Positions 12,281-24,619 of a stretch of 64,000 nucleotides of DNA are shown here, piece after piece. The stretch lies in the NCBI RefSeq assembly GCF_009727055.1, contig NC_052350.1, positions 16,599,129 to 16,663,128 of the forward strand, read 5' to 3'. Made by a program: the position numbers and the translations under genes. The stretch comes from Benincasa hispida. Lineage: Eukaryota > Streptophyta > Magnoliopsida > Cucurbitales > Cucurbitaceae. A model generated the notes under the pieces. It saw only the letters and a list, made by a program, of their open reading frames with translations, searched no databases and was not told the DNA's origin. Each line of letters begins with the position of its first letter. Within the stretch, counting starts at the first letter, position 1.

Positions 12281-13462
12281 GGTAAAAACTAATTCTCCTT
12301 CCCCATTTTCCCCTTCGCCGCTGTAGCTCAAGTTTAGAAGCCTAGTCGCCTCTTCCTCTTCCCCTCCCCTTTGCGGCCCCCCTCCCCCCTTTGCCTTCCC
12401 CCTTGCACTGCCGCCTACTTCCTTCTCCTTCCCCCTTCGCTGCTGCCCCTTCCCCTTCCCTTCCCTTCCCCCTTCGCCGCCGCCTCTTTCCCCTTCCTCC
12501 TTCTCGCCGCCGCCGGCCACTTCTTCCCCATTAACCCTTTCATTTAACCCAAACTAAAAACCTCTTGTCTTCGCATCTCTCCATTTCCTTCACCGTTTAT
12601 TTTCTTGTCATCGTCGTTCCATTGCTTGCGAATTTGTTGTTCATTACAAGCTTTCAATAGGTTCGCTCACATCCCTTTCATTTCCTTTCTCTTATTTTGC
12701 GAATTTAAGCCATTGTTTAATTTCTTATGAATTTGAAATCTGATTACTATTGCTTTGATTTATTGTCATTTAGCATCTATCTCATTTTTTGTTCTTTAAA
12801 TTAAATCTAATGTTTCTAGCATATGGTTTTATTTCCTTCCTTGTTGTACTAATTGATATTGACCCATTTTATTACGTTATAATTTCTGCAATTTGGTGGA
12901 TTGTGGATGTTATTGTGAATTGTGAAATATAGATATTACATGTAATTAATATTATGGATGTTATTGTGAATTATGGATTGTGGATTGTGGATGTTATTGT
13001 GAATTGCGGATTATGGATGTTACAATTTCTACAATGTGGTGGATTGAGTTTTTTTTTTTCCTCTTTAATTCTTAAGGTTGGGGATTTAGTGACTTACTTG
13101 ACTAAAACTAATTAAAAATATATTTCAAATTTACTATGATGTTTGTGCCCCTAAACTCTATACCCCTAAAAACACTTTGGTTTTCAAGCCAAATCAATAA
13201 CATTAGGGGCAAAAAAAGGACCTTTTTTACTTATTACTTAATTTTGGACTTAGTTTAGGGGAAAGAAAATCAATAACATTAGGGGTAAAAAAAGTCAAAT
13301 CACCTATTAGAGATTATTTAAAATTTTAAATTCTCCGAACAAACTTGGAATTGTTTGTTAAATTAATCAAAATTCATGCTTAATAAAGACTTTGTACTTT
13401 ATCCTCTAATTCAGGTTATTGTTTTGGATTACAAGTTGGTCAGAAAAGATTTATTTTTAAGG
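12281..13462 (+). other. CACTA 1 leader region, C-rich block and short repeats
   Basis: 12300-12520 is very C-rich on the plus strand (CCTTCCCC-like runs); the minus-strand glycine/lysine-rich ORF here is low-complexity shadow coding. Around 12895-13020 a short unit with GGATGTTATTGTGAATT is repeated several times. The region probably acts as a transcribed leader or intron of the transposase gene. Confidence 0.45.
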
Positions 13463-16400
13463 ATGAATAACGAATGGATTAAACTAAAGAATAAGTTATC
13501 AGTGGAGTATAGAGAAGGAGTATCCTAGTTTTTAGATATGGCGAAGTTTCATGTTAATGATTCTAGACGAATAAGATGTCCATGCAAGAATTATATGAAT
13601 TCAATTTGGGAAAAATTAGATATCATGGAACGACATCTATTAACATATGGAATATCTCGCTCATATTGTGAATGGGTATATCATGGAGAGCCAGTAAACT
13701 TATCTAGAAGTTTTGAAAGTCATACAACTCATTTAATACAGAATGTTGAAGTAGATAGTATAGAGGGTAATGTTGTCGAAGAAAATGAGATATTGAATCT
13801 TATAAACGATCTACAAGTTCCAATTGAAAACGAAGATGCAAATGAAGAAGGGATTGAGAATGAAATGTCCTCTAATGGTCAAGAAAGAGATACCACGAAC
13901 TTTATTTGAATATTTAATGATCGAAGCACGTAATGAACTATACCCTAGTTGTTCGCAATTTTCATCCTTGAACCTTTTAGTGAAGTTGATGCATATCAAA
14001 ATTCTCAATGGCTGGAGTAACAAATCGTTTGACATGTTGTTAGAATTGTTAAAAGCAATGTTTCTAGCTGGCACCACTATACCTACTTCCTTTTATGAAG
14101 CTAAGCGAAAATTGTGTGATTTAGGCTTAGGTTACGAGTCTATGCATGCGTGCAAATATGATTGTGTATTGTATTGGAAAGAATTTGCAGATTTGCAACA
14201 ATGCCCCATTTATGGTGAGTCTCAGTACAAAATTAATGATGGCAAGGGTAAAAAAAATACCACATAAGGTATTACGCCATTTTCTATGGATACCGAGATT
14301 AAAATGATTGTTTGCATCAAAAGAAGGTGCTTCTGACATGAGATAACATAAAGATAAGCGAGTTAAAACGAAGGATGTATTGTGACATCTAGCTGATGCA
14401 GTGGGGTGGAAACATTTTGATCGTGAATTTCCTCATTTCGCTTTAGATCCCCGAAATGTTCATTTGAGATTAGCTTCAGATGGGTTCAATCCATTTGGAA
14501 ATATGAATACTTCTTATAGTATGTGGCCTGTGGTGATAATTCCTTATAATTTACCCCCTTGGAAATGCATGAAGGAAACAAACTTCTTCATGTCTTTCCT
14601 AATACCTGGTCCAAAATCTCCTGGAAAGGAAATTGATGTTTACTTGCAGCCGTTGATTGAAGAGTTGAAAGAGTTATGGACAATTGGTATGCAAATTTAT
14701 GATTCTGTTACTGGTGAGTTTTTTCAACTATATGCCACCTTATTATGGAATATTAATAACTTCCCCGGTGACCTATCTAGATGGAGTACAAAAGCTTATC
14801 AGGCATGTCCAATATGCAAATAAGATAATTTGTCCTTCAGGATAAGAGGAAAAATATCATTTATGGGACATCGACATTATCTTCCAGAGAATCATAGTTG
14901 GTGCCGAAGTAGGCAACATGATGGAAAAGTTGAACGTAGACCTCCTTCAGTCGTAATGAATGGAGAAGAGATTTTACAACAAACAAATACGTTGAACATT
15001 TATGTGCTTAGCAAACATTCATCGAAGCAAGATAAAAAAAAGAAAACGAATTCTAAACTGGACTAAGAAAAGTATTTTTTTTCCAACTTCCATATTGATC
15101 CAGACTATTGTTACGACATCAATTGGATGTAATGCATATTGAAAAATATATATGCGACAATTTAGTGGGCACATTGTTAAATATTTGAAGGAAAGACAAA
15201 GGATACAATGAACGCTCGATTAGAATTACAAGATTTGAAGATAAGAAATGACCTACGCTTGATACAGGTCGATAACAGATTTGTACAACCACATACAACG
15301 TACACATTAACTAATAGTGAACAGATTTCATTTTGTAAGTATTTGAAATGAGTGAAATTTCTTGATGGATTCGTGCCTAACATATCACGATGTATGAATG
15401 ACAAAGATGGAAAAATATTGGGGCTGAAAACACACGATTGTCATGTGTTGCTTCACAGACTACTCCCTATTGGTATTCGAGCATGCCTACCGAAAAACGT
15501 ATCCACTGCTATTGTTGAATTGTATACATTCTTCCGCGACTTATGTGCAAAAACAATACGTGTAAGTGATTTGAACATACTATAAGCAGACATTATAGTC
15601 ATACTTTGTAAGTTGGAGAAAATATTCTCACCTATCTTCTTCGATGTAATAGTACACCTTACCGTTCATCTACCATATGAAACTAAAGTGGTGGATCCAG
15701 TTAGTTATAGTTGGATGTATCATATTGAAAGAAGTTTACGAACATTAAAACAATTTGTATGGAACAAAGCACGTCCCGAGGGGTCTATAGCGGAAGCATA
15801 TGCAATGAATAAATCATAGAACTTCTGCTTGCGATATCTAAGTGGGATTGAAACGAAATTCAATAGAGATGAACGAAATGATGATAACATTCCCAATCAT
15901 GATATATTTGGTGAATTTGAATTATTTAGGCAGAGGATACAACCATTAGGGGCGCCAACTTTACGGACGCTATCAACGGAGGAAAAGCGTATCGCACATT
16001 GGTACATTCTCAACAATTGTAAAGAAATAATAGACTATCGCAAGTACATTTCAAACTTTATAAATTTCTAAGTTCTAGAATAAATCCTTTGATATAACTT
16101 TCAAATGATCATTTTTCTAGGCAACACTTGAGGTTAATTCGTCATGAAGCTCAAAGCGCCTCTGACTTATATATAAGACATCAACACAAATTTTTCGATT
16201 GGTTCAGATCTCAGGTATACATAGTATTGGAAGTTGAGAGATAATTCATTTTTTGTAGTCATTTTTAATGTATAATTAATTATCAGGTTCTACAACGGCG
16301 TGAGAGAGAAGATATCTCCGATGATTTCTTTTCACTTGCAATGGACCTTCGTCTGAGGTGCGCTCTTACAATGGATGCATTGTTAATGTGGTACGATTTC

Positions 16401-16977
16401 ACACTGTAGAGCGTGATAATCGTCGAGCTACACAAAATAGTGGAGTCCTAGTGGCCGAGGAGATTAGTGGGAACGGAAGTGTGGATAACAATTTCTACGG
16501 TGTTGTAGACAAAATATTAGATTTTCAATATGCGAACAGAAGACGTGTTTTTTTGTTCAAGTGTAGATGGTTTGACAAGGATAACAACAAAAGTAATAGG
16601 ACACATGTAGATTTAGGATACAAATCGATCAATACATCAAGCTTTTGGTATGTTGATGAGCCTTTCATCTTTGCTATCCAAGCACAACAAGTCTTTTACA
16701 TTGATGACATAAAATATGGTAGCAATTGGAAAGTTGTTCAACTAGTCCAAAATAAATGAATACGGGATGTACCAGAAGTGGATGATGTTGAAAATGCACA
16801 ACTAGATTTACTAGAAATTGTTGATGGAGTCCGAGTGGATGAAATCATTGAGGAGGTTACTTTATGCAGAGTTGATGTTGATCTTATAGTTGTGAAAAGA
16901 CCAATTATTTGACATGGCGATGATGACTTCATAAACGATGAAGAACACTTATCTCCCAATAACAGTGTTAATGAATA
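13463..16977 (+). pseudogene. CACTA 1 TNP2-like transposase gene, broken
   Basis: The likely start is ATG 13463 (MNNEWIKLKNKL), but a TAG follows after 21 codons. The frame then continues as FLDMAKFHVNDSRRIRCPCKNYMN, the transposase-associated domain (cysteine-containing, about 13538-13700). Next come the TNP2/Transposase_21 region in pieces (LVKLMHIKILNGWSNKSFDMLLELLK at 13975-14060; MGWKHFDREFPHFALDPRNV...FNPFGNMNTSYSMWPVV at 14401-14820) and a DUF4218-type segment (LKTHDCHVLLHRLLPIGIRA at about 15420; VDPVSYSWMYHIERSLRTLK at about 15690). Last is a DUF4216-type segment (NNFYGVVDKILDFQY...VFLFKCRWFD at about 16490-16750). This is the usual TNP2 domain order. Stops and frameshifts separate the pieces, so no full transposase can be made. 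Confidence 0.85.
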
Positions 16978-17095
16978 ATTTGATTTAGATGACGATGATG
17001 AGTAATCATGTATCTACTCAATTCTCTTTCTATGTTTACACGTATTTCATATTAATTTAATATTGTTTTGTCTTTTTTGTGTTTGTATAGATACA

Positions 17096-18438
17096 ATGTC
17101 AACCTCTAATAGGCAACAAGAGGTTGATGAAGAATTCCAGGAGTAGAAGATATATATAGGCAACAAGGATCTTCTGTGAGTGACACTTCAGATTAATATG
17201 TTTTGAAATATATTTTGTTAACTGAAATACATCCTAAACTGTTTTAAATTTTTTATCCCTCTAATAGTAGTTCAGCATCCACTCGGAGGAAATGCGAGCA
17301 TTCGCAGAACATCGAGTTGGAAAAATATGTCAAAAAACATGGCATAATTACAATCGTGATAAATGAGGGGGAGACAAAGCCAATTTCTCAATATTCGGTA
17401 CGATTTAGTAATGCGATTGGTGTCATCGTGAGACCTGTATTTCCAGTACGAACTCGTACTTTTACTAAGGTTTCAAACGAGTTTATAGAATTGGCTAAGA
17501 GTCAATTGTTGGTAAGTTATAAGTTTATTCTTTTAGAGTCAATTGTAGAATAAGAATCATGAACATCATATATACTAATTCCTCCTTTATTCTTTTGTAG
17601 CCTCATTTCATACTTGATCTATCAAGTCAACGACTTAACCATTTTATAGAACATAAAATGAAAAACTCCTTCAAAGATTGGTATTTTTTGTGTGATCACT
17701 TCGAGAGTGAAGCGTTTCGGGTTAGAATAATTTAGGGCGTGTATCGTTTATTGCATTTGTTATTATAGAATATATATATATATATATNTATATTTTGTTA
17801 GAATGTAGGAAATTTCGGAGACGAACAGGAAGAATAGAGAGAAATTACCATTTGACCACGTAGGCGGATTGAAGTCGTTCCTGCAAATTCAAGCAGATTT
17901 GCAGGCAAAGGAAGGTCGAGAAATAGGACGTGTTGACCTATTTAGGGAAACACACTCTAAAGATGGCAAGTTTGTGAACGAGACAGCTGAGAATGCACAT
18001 GTAACATTTTTTGTTTTACTTTCGTATTATTTTTCATTTCTACCTTCAGTCGCTCGTACTTATACATTTAATTAATATGTCTAGAATCAAATGTTAGAAT
18101 TACAATCCAACCCCACTCCAGAAGGTTCTCAACTACTAATAAGGGATGAAATCTGTGAGATGGTTTTGGGTAGACGACCCGAATATTCAAAAGGCCTAGG
18201 TTGGGGCCCTAAACCTAAGTCAAGAAGAGGTAGCAACTCATCAAGTTCGTCATCTACTAAAGGAACAAAGAGAGAGGTAGGGGAATTAAGAGTCAATTTC
18301 GAACAGTTTCAGTCGAGGATTAAGGAACTTGAAGACGTTAAAAAACAAATGTAAGATGATCATGCAAGACAAATGGAAGAAATGAAAAAAATGACAGAGG
18401 ACATGATACGATCACAAAGAGGAGGCCCATCGAATTAG
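17096..18438 (+). pseudogene. CACTA 1 second gene, TNP1/Transposase_24-like, damaged
   Basis: Starts at ATG 17096 (MSTSNRQQEVDEE). Exon-like pieces follow: KYVKKHGIITIVINEGETKP (about 17320), a segment ending HFIEHKMKNSFKDWYFLCDHF (about 17600-17720), NRREKLPFDHVGGLKSFLQI (about 17835-17900), then VDLFRETHSKDGKFVNETAE. The last piece is a C-terminal exon with MVLGRRPEYSKGLGWGPKPK followed by a serine-rich and then a coiled-coil-like tail ending at 18438. This matches the second gene of plant CACTA elements, thought to bind the subterminal repeats. One stop interrupts the C-terminal coiled coil (after KKQM, 18352-18354), and a TA microsatellite with an N lies in an intron. Confidence 0.75.
17768..17792. 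repeat. TA microsatellite with one unresolved base
   Basis: A run of alternating TA with an N at 17788, inside an intron of the CACTA 1 second gene. Its length is probably not reliable in the assembly. Confidence 0.9.
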
Positions 18439-18569
18439 GTATGATTACTTCATTATTTAGTTGCCCAATATGTTGTTATCCTGCAGTTATGGTAGCAAAG
18501 TAGTTATATCTTAGTAGCTTTATGATAAAGAATTATTGGCTATCATGCAGTTATGGTAGCCAAACAATT

Positions 18570-19370
18570 GGATTTTAATATGCTTTTTGTCGTTTTGTCG
18601 TTTTGGTGCGTTTATGAATATTTATGAAGTTTGAATATGTTGTAGGGGTGCGTAGAGTTCGGTTGTAATCGTTTTGAAGTTAAATTTGTAGGTTTTTGTG
18701 TGTTTTTTGATGTTTATGAGAAGTTTCATGTTTGTCGTGAAGAGTGGATAGAGTTTGATTATACTCATTTTGCTCGTTTTATTGTTGTATTTGAAGTTTT
18801 TGTGTGTTTATGAATGTTTATGAAGTTCGAATGTGTTGTGGGGGGTGGGTCGAGATTAGTTTAGATTGTTTTGGGGAGAAAGTTTGAATTTTATGTGTGT
18901 TCGTTCTTGTTTATGAAGTTTGAATATGTTGTGGGAGTGCGTAGAGTTCGGTTGTAATTGTTTTAAAGTTGAATTTGTAGGTTTTTGTGTGTTTTTTAAT
19001 GTTTGAAAGGCTTCATGTTTGTCGTAGGGGGTAGGTAGAGTTTGATTATACTCGTTTTTCTCGTTTTGTCATTGAACTTGAAGTTTTTGTATATTTATGA
19101 ATGTTTATGAAGTTCGAATGTATTGTGGGGTCAAGATTGGTTTAGATTATTTTGGGGAGAAAGTTTGAGTTTTATGTGTGTTCGTTCTTATTTATGAAGT
19201 TTGATTATGTCATGAGGGTGCGTAGAGTTCAGATGTAATCGTTTTGGAGTTGAATTTGTAGGTTTTATGTGTTTTTTGATGTTTGTGAGGTTTCATGTTT
19301 GTCGTGGGGGTAGATAGAGTTCGAATATACTCATTTTGCTCGTTTTGTCGTTGAACTTGGAGTTCTTCTC
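18570..19370. repeat. Tandem repeat, unit about 285 bp, nearly three copies
   Basis: The phrase TTTATGAAGTTTGAATATGT, followed by a GTGCGTAGAGTTC-like block, recurs at 18621, 18910 and 19191, giving periods of 289 and 281 bases. Within each unit a GTTTCATGTTTGTCG block, a GAGTTTGATTATACTC block and a TTTGGGGAGAAAGTTTGA block keep their order. No coding is apparent. It lies directly after the CACTA 1 genes, in or at the edge of the CACTA DNA. Confidence 0.8.
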
Positions 19371-19380
19371 TCTCTTTCGT

Positions 19381-20514
19381 TCATCACCATTACTATCGGC
19401 ACATCTTCGGTAGCCTTCCGTACACCACACATCACCATCATAGGTGTGTTTTCTTCTTCATTTCTCTCTATTTTGTTTCTATATCCTCATTTTTTATGTC
19501 TATCATCCTCACTCTCGTAGGTCTTCATAGTCTATCAGAAGTCGCAGCTACTAAGCACCTTTGTCGCCGCCGGATTTGTACTTGAAACCATCGAAATTCG
19601 TAGTAGAATCCATCATCGTAAACAGGCATTTTCGTTTATTATGTCATTTGATGTTTTTCATATGATATTTGAGTTTATTTTGTATTTAAAATGTAATTTG
19701 GAGAATGGTCGAAAGTTTTTATGTGTTTGAAGAATGGTTGTGACTCCATTGTAAGCTTAATTATATTCTTTTATGTTGCTCCATTGTAAGCTTGATTTTG
19801 TTCTTGGTTAAGTCCCTTGAATATAATTTAGAGAATTGTTGTGTAGTTCGTATGTGTTTGGAGTGAGTTTTGGAGGATATTTTGTGTGTTCAAAGTGTGG
19901 ATTGGAAGTCATTGTGTGATTGTGGATTAATGAGTTTATTGTGTGAGTTGGAAGTCATTGACATTTTGTCAAGTAACATTCAATTGTGCCTATTTACTTG
20001 ATTTATTTGACTCCATTATAAGCTTGATTTTGTTCTTAATTAAGCCCTTAAATTTCATTCGTTGAAAGTAATTGATTATTCTTATTATGATAGAACATTG
20101 AAAGTTATACACATTTTTGTTTACTTTAAATAAGTTTATGATAAGTTTCTATATATCATTTGGTGCTTGTTCATAGGATATTTGAGTTTATTATGTATTT
20201 AGAGTGTAATTTGGAGAACGATTGTTAATTAAATTGTATGTATTTGAAGTGAGTTTTGGACAATATTTTGTGTGTTCAAACCGTGTTTTGGAAGACATTG
20301 TTTGACTGTGGGTTAGTATTCATTGTGTGAGTTAGAAGTTATTCACATCTTGGCTAGTTATCTACAATTGTGTCCATATGCTTATTTTTTTGGGTTGGAA
20401 GTCATTGTGTGATTGTAGAATTGGAAGCATTTGATTATTCATTAAGCTTCTAAATTAAAAGTGTATAGATCCTTCAATTGTGTATTTGATTATACCTATT
20501 ACTATGGAATGTTG

Positions 20515-20551
<37 letters not shown>

Positions 20552-20616
20552 TAATTAAAACAAGTTCATGATAAGTTTCCATATATATGATGTTTTTTTT
20601 TTTCATAGGATAAATT
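19381..20616 (+). other. Leader region of CACTA 2
   Basis: Contains a C/T-rich, UTR-like stretch (TCATCACCATTACTATCGGC and similar), then T/G-rich DNA with loosely repeated phrases (TTGGAAGTCATTGTGTGATTG, GCTTGATTTTGTTCTT) and a TA microsatellite at about 20516-20546. In layout it resembles the leader of CACTA 1. No gene is seen. Confidence 0.45.
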
Positions 20617-21225
20617 ATGGATAAAAGTTGGATAAAACTATGAAATAGACTAGTCAAAGAATATATTGATGGAATAAGATCATTTATTAGTTTGGCAAAG
20701 AAACATGTTGATAACAGAGGATTTACACGATGTCCATGGAAAAGTGTCAAAATTTCATAATTGAATTGGCCCCAGGATGTAGAATGTGATTTATACACAC
20801 ATGAAATGGCTATCACCTACAATAGGTGGATATACCATAGGGAAAACCCAGATTTGTCCTTTTTGAAGCCTATTGGAACGGATAAAATACATAATGAACA
20901 TGTAGAGACATTTCATCAAAATTTAGATAATGCAAGTGAAATGGTCGAACTGTTGAATGATTTGAGAAGGGGGGAAACATTGAAGCTGAACATCATGGTG
21001 ATGAAAACTCCATTGACTTTGAAACAAGAGAGAATATGAAAGATAGAAGTAATAAGTTTCAATCAATGTTTGATGAGGTTAATGAAGAATTATACCTTGG
21101 ATGTAGTAAGATCTCTATTTTACTTTTTCTGGTGAAATTAATGCATATCAAAGTACTTAATCATTGGAGTAATAATTCATTTGATATGTTATTAGAATTA
21201 TTAACTGATATTTTTAATAGATGAA
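20617..21225 (+). pseudogene. CACTA 2 TNP2-like gene, N-terminal fragment
   Basis: Starts MDKSWIKL at ATG 20617, followed immediately by a stop. The same frame then reads FISLAKKHVDNRGFTRCPWK (transposase-associated domain). After another stop come NWPQDVECDLYTHEMAITYNR and an acidic linker, then LFLVLVKLMHIKVL-type sequence (LVKLMHIKVLNHWSNNSFDM at about 21130-21185). The homologous block in CACTA 1 is LVKLMHIKILNGWSNKSFDM, so the two elements are related but diverged. The catalytic part is deleted. Confidence 0.8.
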
Positions 21226-21530
21226 GGAGGATGGTACGTATTTAAGTCTGATCGATATCTTCTACCAGACTCGTTGGTCTGTTGTAAAAGGTTGGATAAA
21301 CGATTTAGCACGTGAAGCATATGTAAGTAATAATTATAATGTTTTAACAAATAATAGGTAACTTTGTTTATGACATTCTTTTGTTTGTTTTGAATCGTAT
21401 ATCGGAAAAAATGGTGGCTTTAAAGCTAGAGTAAGAAAACACAAGTACACCAATGAGCAATGAAGAAATTATGATAACAGTTTTAGGGAAAAGACCTTCA
21501 TATGTTAAAGGCATGGGTTATGGACCAAAA
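21226..21530 (+). pseudogene. CACTA 2 TNP1-like gene, part left of the gypsy insertion
   Basis: KEDGTYLSLIDIFYQTRWSV...NDLAREAY ends at a GTAAGT donor. A second piece reads MVALKLE-stop-ENTSTPMSNEEIMITVLGKRPSYVKGMGYGPK, which matches MVLGRRPEYSKGLGWGPK of CACTA 1. The frame then runs straight into the LTR at 21531 and resumes after 30404, so this exon was split by the retrotransposon. Confidence 0.75.
21526..21530. other. Target site duplication, left copy (CAAAA)
   Basis: CAAAA directly before the left LTR is repeated exactly at 30400-30404 directly after the right LTR. A 5-bp duplication is standard for LTR retrotransposon integrase. Confidence 0.92.
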
Positions 21531-23544
21531 TGTAAACCCTAAACTCTGAGTATCCTAGATAAGCATGTTTAGCCAAGGGAATGTTATAATAAATATTTGA
21601 TAAGTGGAGATCCATGTTTATTTATAGGAGTTCTGGAGGAAGGGAAGGAAAAAAAAATTAAATGAAGGAGCTCACTAATTGGATTTGGCTGAAGGCACTA
21701 AGTGCGGGGTGATATGTCGATTTAACCATTGAATTTATGAGGCGCAGGAAGACTAAAAGGAAATGGAACTTCAGAAGCTTAGTTTCGGTAAATGGCATGA
21801 GCAAATTAAGTGAAATCGATGCCATTTGAAAGTTGGGAGAATCTAGTTTTCGAGGTTGTTTTTCCAGAGAAAGATCTTAGGAGGAGAAGAACAAAGAAGT
21901 CAAGAATTTGCAGAAGGGACAGATTCTCAAATTAATCAGGGCTCGAGGTGAAGATTGAAAGCTCCAGGCCAAACTACTTGGCTGATATTTTAAGGTAAGA
22001 AATTTAACTCAATTCTAAACAAGTTTGTAGAAGAAAGTTTCTTGAAAAAAGTTCTGGATTTTTAGTTATGAATTTTTGAAGTTGAAATAGAAAACTTGTG
22101 CGTAAGCAGGCAGCTACTTGGGAAGATCAAGCAAGCAACTCACCATAGAGAGCAAGAGTGAGATAAGAAAGATGAGAATCTCGCTCAGGATGATAATATC
22201 ACTGATTTTTGTGCTAAATCTCGCTCAAGAAGAAAATCTCGCTGAAATTTTGGACTGAATCTCGCTGGTGTGGAAACAAATCTAAATAGAGGTGGTTAAC
22301 TCTTGCTATGTTGAAGTCTTGCTAGTGAAATACTTGATCTCGCTCATGACGATCTCACTTATGAGGATGAACTTACTCATGATGATTATCTTGCTAGTAA
22401 TGCTGATTTTATTGATGAAAGTTTCATTAGTAAATGAACTATCTGAGGTATTTTGCTGAGAATTCTAAGGAATTTAAACGGGAATTATGTCCTTTCAGGC
22501 CAAGAAGAGCTAGGAGAGGTATATAAATCGTTAAGAGCCCCGACGAGCTGTGAGTGACTAAAATGAACTTAATGCTTTCAATACTTATGCATATAAGATC
22601 ATGTAAGTTACTGTGATGTTGATAATGAATTTATATTACCTCAAGCAACAAATGTTTAATGAATAGCTTAGTGTATCTCCTCCGGCTTGTATATGTTTTA
22701 ACACAGGCCAAGGTATGTTGTGAATTCATTACAAAAGTTAAGTTTCTAATGTTGAAGCATGCGTTCTGGAGGAAGGCTATGATAAAATGAGTCCTTGGGT
22801 AAGTAGCATGCAATGAAACTTAATCTGATGCTAGGAAATAACCCGGTACTGAAGAACACGGAGAAGGTATCTGGGTAATAGTACCTAAGGTATTGACGAT
22901 ACTTAGAAAACTCCACGTGCACGGAGAAGGTATGGGTCTCTTGGCCGGTAACAGACGTTGGGAGCTAGAGTGATGTAGGCTCGTTCTCAACTAAGGAATA
23001 ATGATGTTTAATAATGTCTAAGAATGGTTATCAATGTTTATGTTTAGAGGAAGTTTCTTGGGATGCTCATCGGTATATTTACATGTTTATAGTGATATAA
23101 TGCAGGGTGTAATATGATTCTGTAGTCACTCACTGGGCTATTAGCTCACAGATTTTCAATGTTTTCTTTCCCAAGTAGCGGTCAGATTCTTCAAGGTTGA
23201 TCCTGCTGCTGCTTGCCACTGAAAGGCCCGGCTTGTTAAGAAGAACTTAGGTTGATGGTCTGTCTATGTACACATGTTTTGAGAGGGACTAGGGCTTTAT
23301 TAGTGATGTTTGGGCCAACTGTAAATATTTTACCCGTAGTTGTTATATCATGACTGTTTGCATGTGATTATATAATTTTATGTAGAACCTTATGGAGGCA
23401 TGTTGTATGCGTACATTAATAATGTTTAACAGGTGGGTATTTAGGCTAGAAGGCTAAGGTGATAAGTGTTGGCAGTAGGGCTAGTAACTACCACCGTCAT
23501 ATCCTCTTCCAGATTAAGAGGGTAAACTGGGAGGGGGTGTGACA
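21531..23544 (+). repeat. Left (5') LTR of the chromovirus, 2014 bp
   Basis: Starts TGTAAACC and ends GGGGGTGTGACA next to the primer binding site. It aligns along its length with 28366-30399, with scattered substitutions and small indels. Internal TATCTCGCT/CTCGCTCA-type short repeats lie at about 22160-22440. Confidence 0.92.
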
Positions 23545-23650
23545 AGTTGGTATCAGAGAATAAGGTTTTGAGAATAAGAGGGAAAGCTCATGCATAAGTC
23601 TAAGTCCCTAAATTGTGAGTTCCTAACATGTGTACATTGTAATAGGTGGA

Positions 23651-24618
23651 ATGCTGAGGCAAAGTGGTAGACAGAGTAAGCAGACAAAAGGCAGGAATAC
23701 TGACCCTACCATTAGGGGCCCGAAGGTTAGAAAGAACCCACCGGGTGGAAAAAAGAAGGTGAACGATCCCGTGGGCCAGGAAACAACGTCTAAGGGAGAG
23801 CCTAGTACTCCTCAGGCAAGGGCAGATTCTCAGCAAGAAGATATAGTTTTTGACAGATAGCGCAGAGGTTAGCAGCCAGTGTGGGCTCAGTACGAGCCAA
23901 CCCAAAGAAGAAATATGGTATTGAGAGGTTTAAAGCCCTAGGGGCTGTGACATTCGAAGGTACAACAAACGCAGTTGAAGCCGAGTTATGGCTGGATGTA
24001 GTTGAAAAATGTTTCAATGTTATGAGTTGTCCAGAGGATAGGAAGGTAGTGCTAGCCACCTTTCTACTACAGAAATGAGCGGAGAAATGGTGGAAAGTGA
24101 TATTCGTCAGATGAGCCAGTACAGATGCGATATTATGGCCTGAGTTCAGGAAGGCCCTTGAAGACAAGTATTACCCCAGCTCATTCCAAGATGCAAAAAG
24201 GGATGAGTTCCTTAGACTAACGCAGGGAATGATGTCAGTGGCAGAATATGAGTAGAAATTTACAGAGTTATCGCATTTGGCTTTACCGATTATTTCTGAG
24301 GAAAGAGATAGATGCAGGAAGTTTGAACAAGGTTTGAGAAGAGAAATTAGAACTCCGGTGACATCTACGGCTAATTGGCTAGAATTTAATTAGTTAGTAG
24401 GAACGACAACATGGGTCGAGCGGAGTTTGACAGATGATGAGCAGTTGCAAAGGGACAGTGAGGCTATAGTAGGGCCCAGAGACAGGGGATCCCGACCTCC
24501 AATTGCAATTCAGACTAGTGGAAGCCAATTCAAGGGTACGAGTTGGCAGGGATCCAAGAAGAGGAAATCAAGACTCGGCCAGTGCAGTCATCCGACCAGA
24601 GATGCCACGAACTGGTGA
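23651..24618 (+). pseudogene. Chromovirus gag, broken
   Basis: Begins MLRQSGRQSKQTKGRN (23651) with a basic N-terminal region. In a neighbouring frame it continues with the retrotransposon gag core (FKALGAVTFEGTTNAVEAEL, AEKWWKVIF, FRKALEDKYYPSSFQDAKRD, EFLRLTQGMMSVAEYE, FEQGLRREIRTPV). In-frame stops occur at several places, including after FLLQK and after SVAEYE. The zinc knuckle follows in the overlapping next frame (24503-25093). Confidence 0.88.
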
Positions 24619-24619
24619 G

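Larger units (their letters stand above)
11989..19380 (+). mobile_element. CACTA (En/Spm) DNA transposon 1, 5' end present, 3' end not found
   Basis: The left end reads TACTACTAGAAAAAAGAGC, one transition away from the canonical CACTACTAGAAAA terminus. It is followed by a dense set of subterminal inverted motifs (GGGAGTTCCTTAGGAACTCCC type, 12000-12280). A 5' leader (about 12300-13460), a TNP2-like gene and a TNP1-like gene follow on the same strand, in the usual CACTA order. No matching 3' terminus or subterminal motif appears before the second CACTA begins. The element therefore seems to be cut off or fused to CACTA 2, and its right limit is only an estimate. Confidence 0.8.

Noticed and set aside
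12179..12520. Minus-strand ORF rich in glycine, glutamate and lysine
   Set aside because: It is the complement of a C-rich low-complexity block in the CACTA 1 leader; no domain, and repeats explain the open frame.
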